This document shows, piece after piece, positions 32,106-40,279 of a stretch of DNA of 64,000 nucleotides; position 1 is the stretch's first letter, and every line of letters starts with the position of its first letter. The stretch spans positions 38,317,932 to 38,381,931 of the forward strand of contig OX439052.1 in the NCBI GenBank assembly GCA_949317995.1. Direction: 5' to 3'. Under the pieces are notes generated by a model. That model did no database searches and was not told where the DNA came from. It saw only the letters and a list, made by a program, of their open reading frames with translations. The stretch is from Acholoe squamosa (Eukaryota > Annelida > Polychaeta > Phyllodocida > Polynoidae). Made by a program: the position numbers and the translations under genes.

Positions 32106-32735
32106 ATGGAGTTTCACCTTTCGGACGAGTTGTTATTCAAGGTCAGTGAAAAAATATCTGAAAAAGACTACCCTCGATTAGGAGTTTACTTAGGACTTAG
32201 ACTGAGTTTAATGGATTACATGGAAAAAATACCGTCTCTTCGTTCTATGGGGAGAGAAATGCTTATTTCATGGAGTAGAAAGAACGTGCGTTGCAAGTGG
32301 ATGGTATTGAGACATGCATTAAGTGACATAGGTCGTTACGATCTAACTGATTATTGTAGATGGTACATGGGATATTACAACGTAGTGGACCATTGTGAAA
32401 TTCCTCCAGAACAGTGGAAAGTTGATACTTTGTTCGTCAACCTGGCAGACAAGTTCGAAATGCTTGACTGGAGGAAACTGGGAACTCAACTTGGAATGAG
32501 CGACCACGAGCTTAACCTGATATCCACCCCTGTTCCAGGGAAAAAAGGTGTCACAAATCCTGTATTCGAAGTTCTGATGGTTTGGAAATATAGAGAAATA
32601 TCTCATCCAAGCTGCCTAATAGCCAGTCTATACAACATGGGACTTTCTGATGTAGCTCTTTACGTGGAAGGTTTGAACAAGGGTTCTACTGGTTTAAAAG
32701 AGGACGAGGTTGCTCCTTTGGTCACTTTGGTTTAA
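32106..32735 (+). CDS. tandem death-domain protein, 209 aa
   Basis: The longer frame starts at TTG 32079; I use the first ATG, 32106. Two death-fold domains fill the protein. Domain 1 (about 4-86) opens LSDELLFKVSEKIS, then Y22-x2-LGVYLGL, the hallmark M52-L-x-x-W56 of helix 4/5, and ends with LRHALSDIGRYDL. Domain 2 (about 107-190) has the same pattern: DW122-RKLGTQLGM, VLMVW160 and a final LIASLYNMGLSDVA helix. No enzyme domain, signal peptide or membrane span is present. Death domains assemble apoptosis and innate-immune signalling complexes in animals. A protein made only of two such domains, inside a virus-like element, suggests a host-derived decoy that interferes with those complexes. 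Family is clear from pattern; function is inference. Confidence 0.85.
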   Translation: MEFHLSDELLFKVSEKISEKDYPRLGVYLGLRLSLMDYMEKIPSLRSMGREMLISWSRKNVRCKWMVLRHALSDIGRYDLTDYCRWYMGYYNVVDHCEIPPEQWKVDTLFVNLADKFEMLDWRKLGTQLGMSDHELNLISTPVPGKKGVTNPVFEVLMVWKYREISHPSCLIASLYNMGLSDVALYVEGLNKGSTGLKEDEVAPLVTLV

Positions 32736-32748
32736 GATATCGTCCAAC

Positions 32749-33438
32749 ATGGATCACAAGGAAAAGGAGATCATTTTTGACCCACGTCTACAAAGCCCCT
32801 TCACAATGATCATAGCTGGACCTACTTCTTGTGGGAAAAGTCAACTTGTTTTCAAGTTGATTAAAGGTGTAGACGAGCTTGTTACTCCAAAAATACACGA
32901 CATATACTACTGCTACAGTCAATGGCAAGATGGATTCGACGAAATGGTGAAGTTGGGGGTTAAGTTTAACAAAGGTCTTCTTTCAGAAGACTTTTTGTTC
33001 GAGGATGAAAGAGACGTGACTAAACATGGACTGGTCGTAATAGACGATCTCATGGATCCCGAGTACGTTCCCACCATAATGAAACTTTTCACTGTGGGCT
33101 CTCACCATCGCAGTTTAAGTGTAATTTTTGTTACTCAAAACTTGTTTTTCAACAATCCTGCCTTCAGAACCTTGAGCTTAAATGCACACTACCTAGTTGT
33201 TTTTAAAAACCCTAGAGACATGAGTCAGATAGGGCACATCAGCAAACAGGCCTTTCCAGGACAGAAATCCTTTTTGACGGAGGTATATAACTCAGAAACC
33301 AAAGAGAAGCATTCATACATCCTATTGGACTTTAAGCAGAGCACACCTAACGAGCTTAGGGTAAGAAACAGCATAACAACTCCTTGGAACACCTTGGTTT
33401 TCATTCCTCAAGCTTCAGCTTCGAAAAGAAAAAGATAG
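32749..33438 (+). CDS. A32/FtsK-HerA-type genome-packaging ATPase, 229 aa
   Basis: DNA-packaging ATPase that would pump the element's DNA into capsids. The TTG-initiated extension was dropped; ATG 32749 lies 13 bp after the previous stop. Walker A is G24-P-T-S-C-G-K30-S31. Walker B is GLVVID99-D100. A T129-Q130-N sensor follows, as in A32-like ATPases. The C-terminus is basic (SKRKR). Length matches the short Polinton form. It starts the compact virion cluster, and the next gene begins one base after its stop. Confidence 0.95.
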   Translation: MDHKEKEIIFDPRLQSPFTMIIAGPTSCGKSQLVFKLIKGVDELVTPKIHDIYYCYSQWQDGFDEMVKLGVKFNKGLLSEDFLFEDERDVTKHGLVVIDDLMDPEYVPTIMKLFTVGSHHRSLSVIFVTQNLFFNNPAFRTLSLNAHYLVVFKNPRDMSQIGHISKQAFPGQKSFLTEVYNSETKEKHSYILLDFKQSTPNELRVRNSITTPWNTLVFIPQASASKRKR

Positions 33439-33439
33439 A

Positions 33440-33805
33440 ATGGTGACCAAAAGATCTCCTTCTGGAGGAAAATTTAAAACAATTAGGAAACATTACCACT
33501 TGTTGAAACACATATCCAAGTGTTCCTCGGCAGAGTGTTCCCACATTATCAAAGGTCTCAGCGATGAGGTCATTAGGTTGATGAGTCAAATTTGCGTCAA
33601 CGTAATGAACAAAAACCTGTTGCGTAACGAGTCCGACGCAGTCAAACGTTTATCACCCTACAAGAAAGAACTCAAGTCAGTCACAAGGCACAAGGCTACC
33701 GTTAAGCAGAAGAGGAAAACCTTTGAGCAAAAGGGTGGATTTTTGGGAACCATTTTGGGCCTCGCCTTACCCCTGATAACAGGTCTCATAGGAGCACGTC
33801 GATAA
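33440..33805 (+). CDS. small basic Polinton protein with hydrophobic C-terminus, 121 aa
   Basis: Starts one base after the ATPase stop. The first ~90 residues are Lys/Arg-rich and helical, with HYHLLKHISKCSSAE near the start. The last ~25 residues, from KGGFLG, form a Gly/Leu-rich hydrophobic segment ending in GARR. A basic body with a membrane-active-looking tail is a recurrent gene beside the ATPase in animal Polintons. I take it to be a virion or core protein; the exact role is unknown. Confidence 0.75.
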   Translation: MVTKRSPSGGKFKTIRKHYHLLKHISKCSSAECSHIIKGLSDEVIRLMSQICVNVMNKNLLRNESDAVKRLSPYKKELKSVTRHKATVKQKRKTFEQKGGFLGTILGLALPLITGLIGARR

Positions 33806-33812
33806 AAAAATC

Positions 33813-34769
33813 ATGTCTTATTCAAGGATGGCCCTCGTAAGGGCGGATCTTGTTCCCCGAGAAAAAAAACCTTCTTTTGTTAGTCCTTCCTCTCCTCCCC
33901 AGCCTGGACCTAGTGTTCAAGACCAGTACTACAGCACTCAACTTTTAAGAGAAGGTTTAACTCCTGATTCCAGCCTGGTTCAAGTCCTGAACCACCTTCA
34001 AAGTAAAGCACATGAGGTGCTTAACTCTCCTAACCTCAAACTGAAGGAAAAGTTAAGGCAGTACAATCAACTTATGATAAAGTCGGGAATTTTAACTAAA
34101 AAAGCCAAGGCCTTAGGACAACGTAGGGAAGGTCCCTATCCTGGTCGAGCAGTAGGACAAGGCCCTGCAGGAGCAGCAGCAGCAGCAGCTGGGGGTGTAA
34201 ACAATTCTTTAGAAGACACCGACGACGGCGACGACGATGCTGACCACACTTTCACAGAGACTAGAGACGATCCACCACTTCCTGACGATTCAGACGGAGA
34301 CAGTGTAGACGAGTTCAAAGGGGAGGAAGGCTTTAAACCTCGTGCAAGAGACAACACAGAGGGTATGGACGCCGACATAAAAGAAAGAATACCTGCAAGT
34401 TACAGAACGACTGCTAAAAATCTATACAGAGAATTATCTCGTCACGGAAGTCAAATTTTGAATTGGAACAGAGACGGAGAAATATATGTTAACGGGGAAC
34501 GTGTGCCTGGAACTGACATAACAGATTTGTTAGCTTTTGCTGCCCGACCAAAGTCTTTGAAAAAGGACCAACCTAAAGGAAGCCAGGTTTTCATGAGAGC
34601 AGTTAAAAGGCTGAACCCCACCTTAAAATTTGTCAAAAACAAGTCGGCTTTTGCAGGGCACAGTCCTTCCTTTGCTGCCAGTCCCTTGAAAAGAGCTTCC
34701 CCTATAAAGAAGAGGAAAGTAAGTCAAAAAGGAACTGGACGTAAGTTTATATGGCGCACAAGGCTTTGA
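33813..34769 (+). CDS. conserved Polinton virion-type protein, 318 aa, function unknown
   Basis: ATG 33813 follows the 121-aa gene by 7 bp. The N-terminal third is Pro/Ser-rich. There is a helical segment (about 55-95), a Gly/Ala-rich linker with an eight-Ala-like run near 121-128, and a very acidic stretch (about 135-170). The C-terminal domain (about 195-280) has W219-N-x-D-G-E and the pattern NGERVPGTDITDLL, then P-x-G-x2-F. A similar 'dGe, pGs-i-dLl' domain is, to my knowledge, common in Polinton-related ORFs of unknown role. The tail is basic. It overlaps the integrase by 19 bp in another frame. Confidence 0.75.
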   Translation: MSYSRMALVRADLVPREKKPSFVSPSSPPQPGPSVQDQYYSTQLLREGLTPDSSLVQVLNHLQSKAHEVLNSPNLKLKEKLRQYNQLMIKSGILTKKAKALGQRREGPYPGRAVGQGPAGAAAAAAGGVNNSLEDTDDGDDDADHTFTETRDDPPLPDDSDGDSVDEFKGEEGFKPRARDNTEGMDADIKERIPASYRTTAKNLYRELSRHGSQILNWNRDGEIYVNGERVPGTDITDLLAFAARPKSLKKDQPKGSQVFMRAVKRLNPTLKFVKNKSAFAGHSPSFAASPLKRASPIKKRKVSQKGTGRKFIWRTRL

Positions 34770-35830
34770 AAAAAGATGTCCTCAGGTTTTACACAGATCC
34801 TAAACAACCTGGAAGTTTCACCAGCGTTTCTAAACTTCAACGTCATCACTTCAAGAAAACAAAGAAAAAAAACATAGAACAAGCTTTGGAAGATGTAGAC
34901 GCTTACACCAGACACAAACCTTACAAGAGAAGATTTCCAAGAAGAAAAACACAAACATGGGGGATAGACAAACAGTGGCAACTTGACCTCATAGACATGC
35001 GAGAATTTTCAAAGGAAAACAAAGGATACCAGTACATTCTAGCGGGAATAGATGTTTTTTCAAGGTATGGTTTTGGACAACCTGTGAAAAGTAAGAGAGC
35101 TGATGACGTGACAGAGGCTTTCAAAAAAATGAGCAAAGAAAGAAAACCTCAACAAATTCAAACTGACAAGGGCAAAGAGTTTGTCAACAAAATTTTCAAA
35201 AAACACTGTGAAGATCAAAAAATCAATTTTTTCACAGGAGAGAACGACGACGTGAAGTGTGCCTTAGCCGAAAGGTTCAACTCTACTTTACAAGGAAAAA
35301 TGTGGAGATGTTTTTCTCATTTCAATAACTACAAATGGGTTGACTTGCTGCCCGACTTGGTTAAGTCCTACAATTTGACTTACCACAAAGCCTTAGGAGC
35401 TGCCCCTTCAGACATAAATAAAGACAACTCTGAAGTCTTGTTCTACAGGTTGTACGATCAACCTCAAAAGAAAAAAGTTCCTGTCCTTCAGTTGAAGAGA
35501 AAAAATCAAGTGCGAATGTTGAAAACAAAGAAAACATTTAACAGAGGGTACGAACCTAACTGGACTGAGGAAATATACACAGTCGACAACATTTCGCCCA
35601 AAGGGTACCACCTGAAAGATCTCCTTGGAGAAGAGATAAAAGGAAGCTTCTACGAACCTGAGGTCCAGAAGGTGCAAGTCCGTCACGGAAGACGCTACAA
35701 CATAGAAAAAATAGTAAAATACAGAGGAAAAGGCAAGAAAAGAGAAGCCTTGATCAAGTGGAAGGGTTATGGAGACAAGTTTAACTCTTGGGAACCTGTC
35801 AAAAACATAAACAAATGGCGTTTACCTTAA
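34751..35830 (+). CDS. int: retrovirus-type (RVE) integrase with C-terminal chromodomain, 359 aa
   Basis: Inserts the element into host DNA, producing the 6-bp duplication. The catalytic core has D79 (QLDLID), D139 (QTDKGKEF) and E174 (LAERFNSTL), a D,D-35-E arrangement with all three residues intact. After a basic linker and an SH3-like region (about 265-305), residues 314-355 form a chromodomain with the aromatic positions Y316, W337 and W347. Chromodomains bind methylated histone tails and can steer insertion. The gene overlaps both neighbours by under 20 bp, and the basic N-terminus lacks a clear zinc-binding HHCC. Confidence 0.96.
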   Translation: MAHKALKKDVLRFYTDPKQPGSFTSVSKLQRHHFKKTKKKNIEQALEDVDAYTRHKPYKRRFPRRKTQTWGIDKQWQLDLIDMREFSKENKGYQYILAGIDVFSRYGFGQPVKSKRADDVTEAFKKMSKERKPQQIQTDKGKEFVNKIFKKHCEDQKINFFTGENDDVKCALAERFNSTLQGKMWRCFSHFNNYKWVDLLPDLVKSYNLTYHKALGAAPSDINKDNSEVLFYRLYDQPQKKKVPVLQLKRKNQVRMLKTKKTFNRGYEPNWTEEIYTVDNISPKGYHLKDLLGEEIKGSFYEPEVQKVQVRHGRRYNIEKIVKYRGKGKKREALIKWKGYGDKFNSWEPVKNINKWRLP

Positions 35831-37152
35831 CTTTACCTAGTAACTCATCTATGAACGTTTTTCCTGACAACACTTTAACTAGTTACAATACAATTTTGGC
35901 AGAATACATTAACTCTCCTACTCAGTTAGAGTGTGCTCTTCAAGAAATAACCTGTCCTACCACGTGGTACAACGTCAAAGAAGAACCCATTCTCTTGGTA
36001 CAGGGAGAAAACGACCTGACAAACAACCTCCGCTCTGTAGTAGCTTTATTGAACAAACGCAGAAGAGAATTTTTTCCTCTGGAAAAACCAGGAGCCCATA
36101 GTGTCTTCAGTAGAGCTTCAAGCTCTACATCAAATTTATCAGCCCAATCTGCTTTGAAGAGAGGAGTAAAAATAACAAAAAACCTACGTCATGTCAACCC
36201 TGTGGGATCGACTGAAACCATTCCTCCTGCTGGTCCTGCAAGTGAAAGTCCACCAACTCCTGCTGCTGCGACTGAGACGCCATCTGGAGGATTCACTTCT
36301 AACCAACCCACGCCAGAGAAGGAGGAAAAGGAAGAGGAGGAGGCTGAGGGGGAGCGTGACACGGCAGGCAGAGAGAAAAGGGAAATATCGTCGGCTGTGG
36401 CTGAAGTGATGTCTATGGATGACAGGGAAAAAAGGTCTCTTTCTTTTTTTGAAGAAAAGGCCATCTTCACAGACTCTGCTAATGTTTCTCCGCTCTCTCC
36501 CAGTCAGTTACAGGCTGTGAAAATATGTACACGCTTCAAGGAAATTAGCAGATACCTGTCTAAGTATTACTTCAAGGAAGGTAGTATCTACAATATGTTT
36601 GCCTTAGAAGGTGTGAACCTGGAAAGCAACTCAGAGTTGATAGGATACTTGAACAGGACCATAAATAAACTACAGAGCATGTTGGTGAGAAAACTAAGAA
36701 ACTACAGGAAAAACAACAAAGCCACCGTGTTTCACTACAACAAATACACAATGAAAAGTGTAGTTTCCTTGCCTCCTGGTGTGGTCATGCAACTCCCAGA
36801 AAACTTAGGGAAACAATTAGGTTTTGACGGAAGTGTTTTCCTAAGTGGAAAGACACAAAGCCCCTACGTGGTAGACCTTCAGTTCAAAAGTCGATGTGCT
36901 TTCGTGTACTCTGACATAGTCAAGCACAGTCTTGTGGGTGATTCTAAAGCACCCCTTCTGAGGCAAATCAACATAAATCGCTACAACGGTGACATGCAGA
37001 CCATAAGTTTCCAGAACTTGATATATCTGCCAGTCACTAAAACCACCTTCAGACAGATAGGGATATACTTAAGAGACAAGACTGGGGAACCTATACCATT
37101 TGAAAGCGGATCAGTGTCGGTGGTACTTGCCTTCAGACCTCTTCAAGGATAG
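35815..37152 (+). CDS. penton-like minor capsid protein (single jelly roll), 445 aa
   Basis: The ATG at 35815 lies inside the end of the integrase gene; the TTG at 35788 was rejected. The N-terminus (FTLTLPSNSSMNVFPDNTL) and the C-terminal half carry the conserved Polinton minor-capsid pattern. That pattern includes FVYSDIVKHSLVGDSKAPLL, then F-x-N-x2-Y-x-P and a final strand SVVLAFRPL. A ~130-residue low-complexity insert (about 90-220), first Ser/Pro-rich and then Glu/Lys-rich, interrupts the domain. This protein would occupy capsid vertices. Confidence 0.9.
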   Translation: MAFTLTLPSNSSMNVFPDNTLTSYNTILAEYINSPTQLECALQEITCPTTWYNVKEEPILLVQGENDLTNNLRSVVALLNKRRREFFPLEKPGAHSVFSRASSSTSNLSAQSALKRGVKITKNLRHVNPVGSTETIPPAGPASESPPTPAAATETPSGGFTSNQPTPEKEEKEEEEAEGERDTAGREKREISSAVAEVMSMDDREKRSLSFFEEKAIFTDSANVSPLSPSQLQAVKICTRFKEISRYLSKYYFKEGSIYNMFALEGVNLESNSELIGYLNRTINKLQSMLVRKLRNYRKNNKATVFHYNKYTMKSVVSLPPGVVMQLPENLGKQLGFDGSVFLSGKTQSPYVVDLQFKSRCAFVYSDIVKHSLVGDSKAPLLRQININRYNGDMQTISFQNLIYLPVTKTTFRQIGIYLRDKTGEPIPFESGSVSVVLAFRPLQG

Positions 37153-37164
37153 GAGTATATTACC

Positions 37165-37635
37165 ATGCTTCACTACTATGGAACACCTCCATACCTGGCC
37201 CCTAGGGGTCAGTACGCTGAATACTACAGAAAATCACAGTTTGGGAACGGTGCTTTACCAGCGTACGGTGGCAGGGGCAGACAAAGAGGGCACGGACTTG
37301 GTTCGTTAATAGGTGGTTTACTGAGAGGAGCTGTTCCCCTCTTAAGTAAAATAGGACGCTCGGCTGCCAAATCTGCAGGCAAAGCCTTGCTTACTACAGG
37401 AGCTGGAGTCTTGTCCGACGTGGTAACAGGAAAAGGCTTCAAGAAAAGTGTAGTTAGGAGAAGTAAAGCTACAGGGAAGAACTTACTCAAAAGGGCTGCT
37501 TCTTCTGCTCAAGGATACATAAAAGGTACATCTGAACCTCCTCCAGTCAAACGACGAGCAACCGGCAAGCGCGGAGGACGTAAGGGGCAACGCGGCAGAG
37601 GCAGAGGACAAGCTAGAGGAAGGACCTTGTTCTAG
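37165..37635 (+). CDS. pVI/core-like basic virion protein, 156 aa
   Basis: Lies between minor and major capsid genes. It has an amphipathic or hydrophobic stretch, LGSLIGGLLRGAVPLLSKIG (45-64), then small-residue helices. The C-terminus is very Arg/Gly/Lys-rich (about 128-153), ending RTLF, with KRRATGKR as a nuclear-localisation-like run. The L48-I-G-G51 followed by L fits the adenain cleavage consensus (hydrophobic-x-G-G-x). The protein may thus be cut by the protease two genes downstream to free a membrane-lytic or capsid-cementing peptide, as with adenovirus pVI. That analogy is inference. Confidence 0.75.
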   Translation: MLHYYGTPPYLAPRGQYAEYYRKSQFGNGALPAYGGRGRQRGHGLGSLIGGLLRGAVPLLSKIGRSAAKSAGKALLTTGAGVLSDVVTGKGFKKSVVRRSKATGKNLLKRAASSAQGYIKGTSEPPPVKRRATGKRGGRKGQRGRGRGQARGRTLF

Positions 37636-37637
37636 TC

Positions 37638-38954
37638 ATGAGTCTCCTTCATCCCAAGGGTCAGGTATGTGCAGTAGGTGAACTAGACCTACACGCCTTG
37701 CCTGTCACTCAAAAGGACATATTAAAATGTCAAAAAATAACCAAAACTACCAACAATGCCCTGACTCCACACACTGAATCATTTGACTTCACCTTCGAAC
37801 CAAGCAACCTGTACACAGACCTCTCAGAAACTGAGCTGTACATGGAACTGGAAGCCGTGGCGGCAGACGGAACAACTCACCTTGCCGTAGGCATAGAAGC
37901 TGCTCCAGTCAACAACTTGGCACACGCTCTCTTTGCTTCCTGCCAGTTGCTGATAAATGGGGAGAAAGTCACCGGCAACAATGAAGACTATGGTCTCAAG
38001 GCCTACATTTTGGACACAATTTGTTGCAACAAAGAAGACAAAGAGACTCGGTTGAAAGGGTGTCAAAAGTACATGAAAGACACCTGTGGTCACATGGAAG
38101 CCAGAGCGGGCGAAAATGCTGGATGGACGGCACGGAGAGCAGAGTTCAGTGCCCGCAACAAGCATGCCTTAGTAATGAAGCCGCACCTGGATTTAATTAA
38201 ACAGTGCAAGGTGCTGCCTCCGAACTGTGAAATCAAGTTCATATTTGAAAAAAATCAGCCCAATTACTACATGATGCAAGCAGCCGATCAAAACTACTGG
38301 GTCAAAATCACCAAAGCTGAAATGACACTTCTCCAAAAATGTGTCGACGACGAGGTGGTGAAAACTCACGTCAGCAGTGTCAGGAATCCACATTGGGGCC
38401 CTTTCAACTATCACATAGCCAGGTGTAAAGTAACTAAACACACTTTGGACGGCGGCTCACAAGACTACAGTTGGACTCAACCTGACACTACTCAGATCCC
38501 CACCAGGATAGTCTTGTGTATAATAAAGGAAACAGCAGCTGCTGGGACTAAGACAGAAAATCCTTTCAACTGCAGGCATTTCAACGTGAAGGAAATATGC
38601 GTGAGATATGACGATCAAAAGTTTGAGTTGAAGACCGACTTCGAAACAGGCAACTGCATCAGAGCCTACAGTCAAATGTTCATAGACAGTGGGCTGTCGG
38701 CTTTGGGGCAAGACTGTGGCATAACTTTGGAAGATTTCAAAGATGGATATTCCTTCTTTGTTTTCGACCTCACCCCAGACAGAGCACCTGAAGACAGTCG
38801 TATAAATCTCATCAAGCAAGGAAAGCTGGGCATTTCCCTTAGGTTTGCCGCCCCGACTACTCACGCCATATCTGCCATCTTGTGTTCCTTCTACGACAAC
38901 AACATCCAACTAACGGCTGACTGTCTTCCTGTCACAGACTACCACATGAACTGA
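37638..38954 (+). CDS. mcp: major capsid protein (double jelly roll), 438 aa
   Basis: Main shell protein of the predicted virion. The ATG is 2 bp after the previous stop. Residues 48-75 (SFDFTFEPSNLYTDLSETEL) match the first strands of Polinton double-jelly-roll capsid proteins. Two barrel halves of roughly 200 residues each follow, the second ending ISLRFAAPTTHAISAILCSF. Length and position (after the penton/pVI genes, before the protease) are as expected. No frameshift or stop is present. Confidence 0.93.
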   Translation: MSLLHPKGQVCAVGELDLHALPVTQKDILKCQKITKTTNNALTPHTESFDFTFEPSNLYTDLSETELYMELEAVAADGTTHLAVGIEAAPVNNLAHALFASCQLLINGEKVTGNNEDYGLKAYILDTICCNKEDKETRLKGCQKYMKDTCGHMEARAGENAGWTARRAEFSARNKHALVMKPHLDLIKQCKVLPPNCEIKFIFEKNQPNYYMMQAADQNYWVKITKAEMTLLQKCVDDEVVKTHVSSVRNPHWGPFNYHIARCKVTKHTLDGGSQDYSWTQPDTTQIPTRIVLCIIKETAAAGTKTENPFNCRHFNVKEICVRYDDQKFELKTDFETGNCIRAYSQMFIDSGLSALGQDCGITLEDFKDGYSFFVFDLTPDRAPEDSRINLIKQGKLGISLRFAAPTTHAISAILCSFYDNNIQLTADCLPVTDYHMN

Positions 38955-38962
38955 GAAAAAAA

Positions 38963-39427
38963 ATGAGAACTTCAGACATAACAGGTGCACTGGGAAACCA
39001 TCCACACACAAGGCGGTTCTACCTGGGAACTTTTGCCAGTAATCAATGTCCTAAAAAACCAATTCCCTCTACATGTTTCGTCAGTAACACAGATCCAAGC
39101 TCTAAACCTGGTCAGCACTGGGTGGCATTTTACGTTTCTCATAACGGGAATGTATTCTACTTTGATCCCTATGGCTTACCTCCGTTTACTATATATCACC
39201 AGAGGTTCATGCAAAAGTCGTCAGATGGTCACGGGTCGTTCAGCAGAAAACAAGTGCAAAACTTTTACGCTAAAACGTGTGGAGCCCACTGCATTAACTT
39301 CCTCATAGAAACATGTCGGACCAAGGATCCACACCACACTGTGAAAAGGTTTTCTCAGGTCCCCTTCAACTTAATGGACAAAATAGTCAGGCCCTTCCTG
39401 AGAAAAGGAGAGAAGAAGAGGCAATGA
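38963..39427 (+). CDS. adenain-like cysteine protease, 154 aa
   Basis: Maturation protease of the C5/Ulp1 fold. The catalytic set is intact: H52 (GQHWVAFY), D68 (YFDPYG), Q99 and C106 (KTCGAHC). It would process virion precursors. The gene follows the capsid gene by 8 bp and ends in ATGA overlapping the next start. Confidence 0.95.
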   Translation: MRTSDITGALGNHPHTRRFYLGTFASNQCPKKPIPSTCFVSNTDPSSKPGQHWVAFYVSHNGNVFYFDPYGLPPFTIYHQRFMQKSSDGHGSFSRKQVQNFYAKTCGAHCINFLIETCRTKDPHHTVKRFSQVPFNLMDKIVRPFLRKGEKKRQ

Positions 39428-39738
39428 ATTTCGAGATGAGTCCAGAAGAAGTAGCAGTCAAAGCAGACGTGAGCAATCTTTTGGTGAAAGGAAAAGTTAA
39501 ACGTGAACTGGACGTGATAGACGGGCTTCAGAGCACGGCGGAAGTAATAGACAAGATTCTCATCATCATGGCCGAGTTAATGGACAAAGTGGTAGCCCTG
39601 GAGGAGAACGACATAGGAAGAAAGGCCTTGAAGGATTTAATGGAGAGAATGCGGGCCTTAGAGGACCGTAGTCAAAGTCCTACTCCAGCCAAGACCGGGT
39701 GCAGTTGGTACTGCAACAAGAATTCATTTTCCATATAA
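39424..39738 (+). CDS. small coiled-coil acidic protein, 104 aa, function unknown
   Basis: I choose ATG 39424, which overlaps the protease stop as ATGA, the same tight junction as elsewhere in the cluster. An upstream in-frame ATG at 39313 would give 141 aa but overlaps the protease by 115 bp. The body (about 10-90) is helical with heptad-like Leu/Ile/Val spacing and ends in a Cys-containing tail. No family was recognised. It is the last gene before the right terminus. Confidence 0.65.
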   Translation: MNFEMSPEEVAVKADVSNLLVKGKVKRELDVIDGLQSTAEVIDKILIIMAELMDKVVALEENDIGRKALKDLMERMRALEDRSQSPTPAKTGCSWYCNKNSFSI

Positions 39739-39841
39739 TATCCATGTACTCTGCTTGCAAAGCATATCTGATTATAATGATTCATACCTAGCATGTACTC
39801 TGATAGGAAAAAAAAAAAAATAGATTGAATTAAAAAAAACC

Positions 39842-40273
39842 GAGTTGTGTCTTTGTTGCATTTAATCTCATATCAAAATAGTGAGTCATAAGTATTGCGT
39901 AAATTCATAGGAACATTGCATCAGAAAATGAGTCATGGTTATTGTGTAATTTCTTTCAAGGATTGCACAATACACCCTCATACGTAGGTCATACGTTTTT
40001 GCAAGTAGGTTAGTAGGTCACTTCCGGTTTGTAAGTAGGTCAGCTCTAGGTATTGCACAATTCTTTTAATTTATGCAACTAGGTCAGGTCACTAGGTCAA
40101 ATGGAATCCAGCTCTCTGATTGGTCGAAAAAACTAGGTCATGACCTTATGACGTCACTTCCTGTCAAATCCAGCCCTCTGATTGGCTGAAACTAGGTCAC
40201 TTCCGGTCTACCAGTAGGTCATGACCTAGTTAGTAGCTAATCCATTGCGCTCAGTTTGCATGTATATACTACT
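39842..40273 (-). repeat. right terminal inverted repeat of the Polinton
   Basis: About 432 bp, reverse complement of 21853-22254, with an extra ~16 bp (AACCATGACTCATTTT read inverted) near 39935-39950. The outer ~200 bp match the left copy exactly by eye. It carries the same AGGTCATGACCT palindromes (40135-40146, 40215-40226) and the CRE (40149-40156). Confidence 0.95.
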
Positions 40274-40279
40274 TGCAAA
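40274..40279 (+). repeat. 6-bp target-site duplication, right
   Basis: TGCAAA directly follows the terminal ACT and matches 21847-21852. Confidence 0.95.

Larger units (their letters stand above)
21853..40273. mobile_element. complete Polinton/Maverick (adintovirus-like) element, 18,421 bp
   Basis: Inverted termini start AGTAGTATATACATGC on both ends and are flanked by the TGCAAA duplication. Between them is the full Polinton core set: PolB, packaging ATPase, integrase, protease, major and minor capsid proteins. Conserved small virion genes and five accessory ORFs are also present. None of the core frames is interrupted. Replication genes point left and virion genes point right from a divergent promoter near 29.8-30.15 kb. 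Families with this set are self-synthesising transposons that may also form virions. Identical outer terminal repeats and open frames argue for a fairly recent insertion. Confidence 0.98.

Noticed and set aside
35788..35814. N-terminal extension of the penton-like protein
   Set aside because: The start would be TTG within the integrase chromodomain; ATG 35815 gives the family-like N-terminus.
39313..39423. Longer start for the last Polinton gene
   Set aside because: It would overlap the protease gene by 115 bp. The ATGA junction at 39424 fits the cluster's style, though the longer form cannot be excluded.
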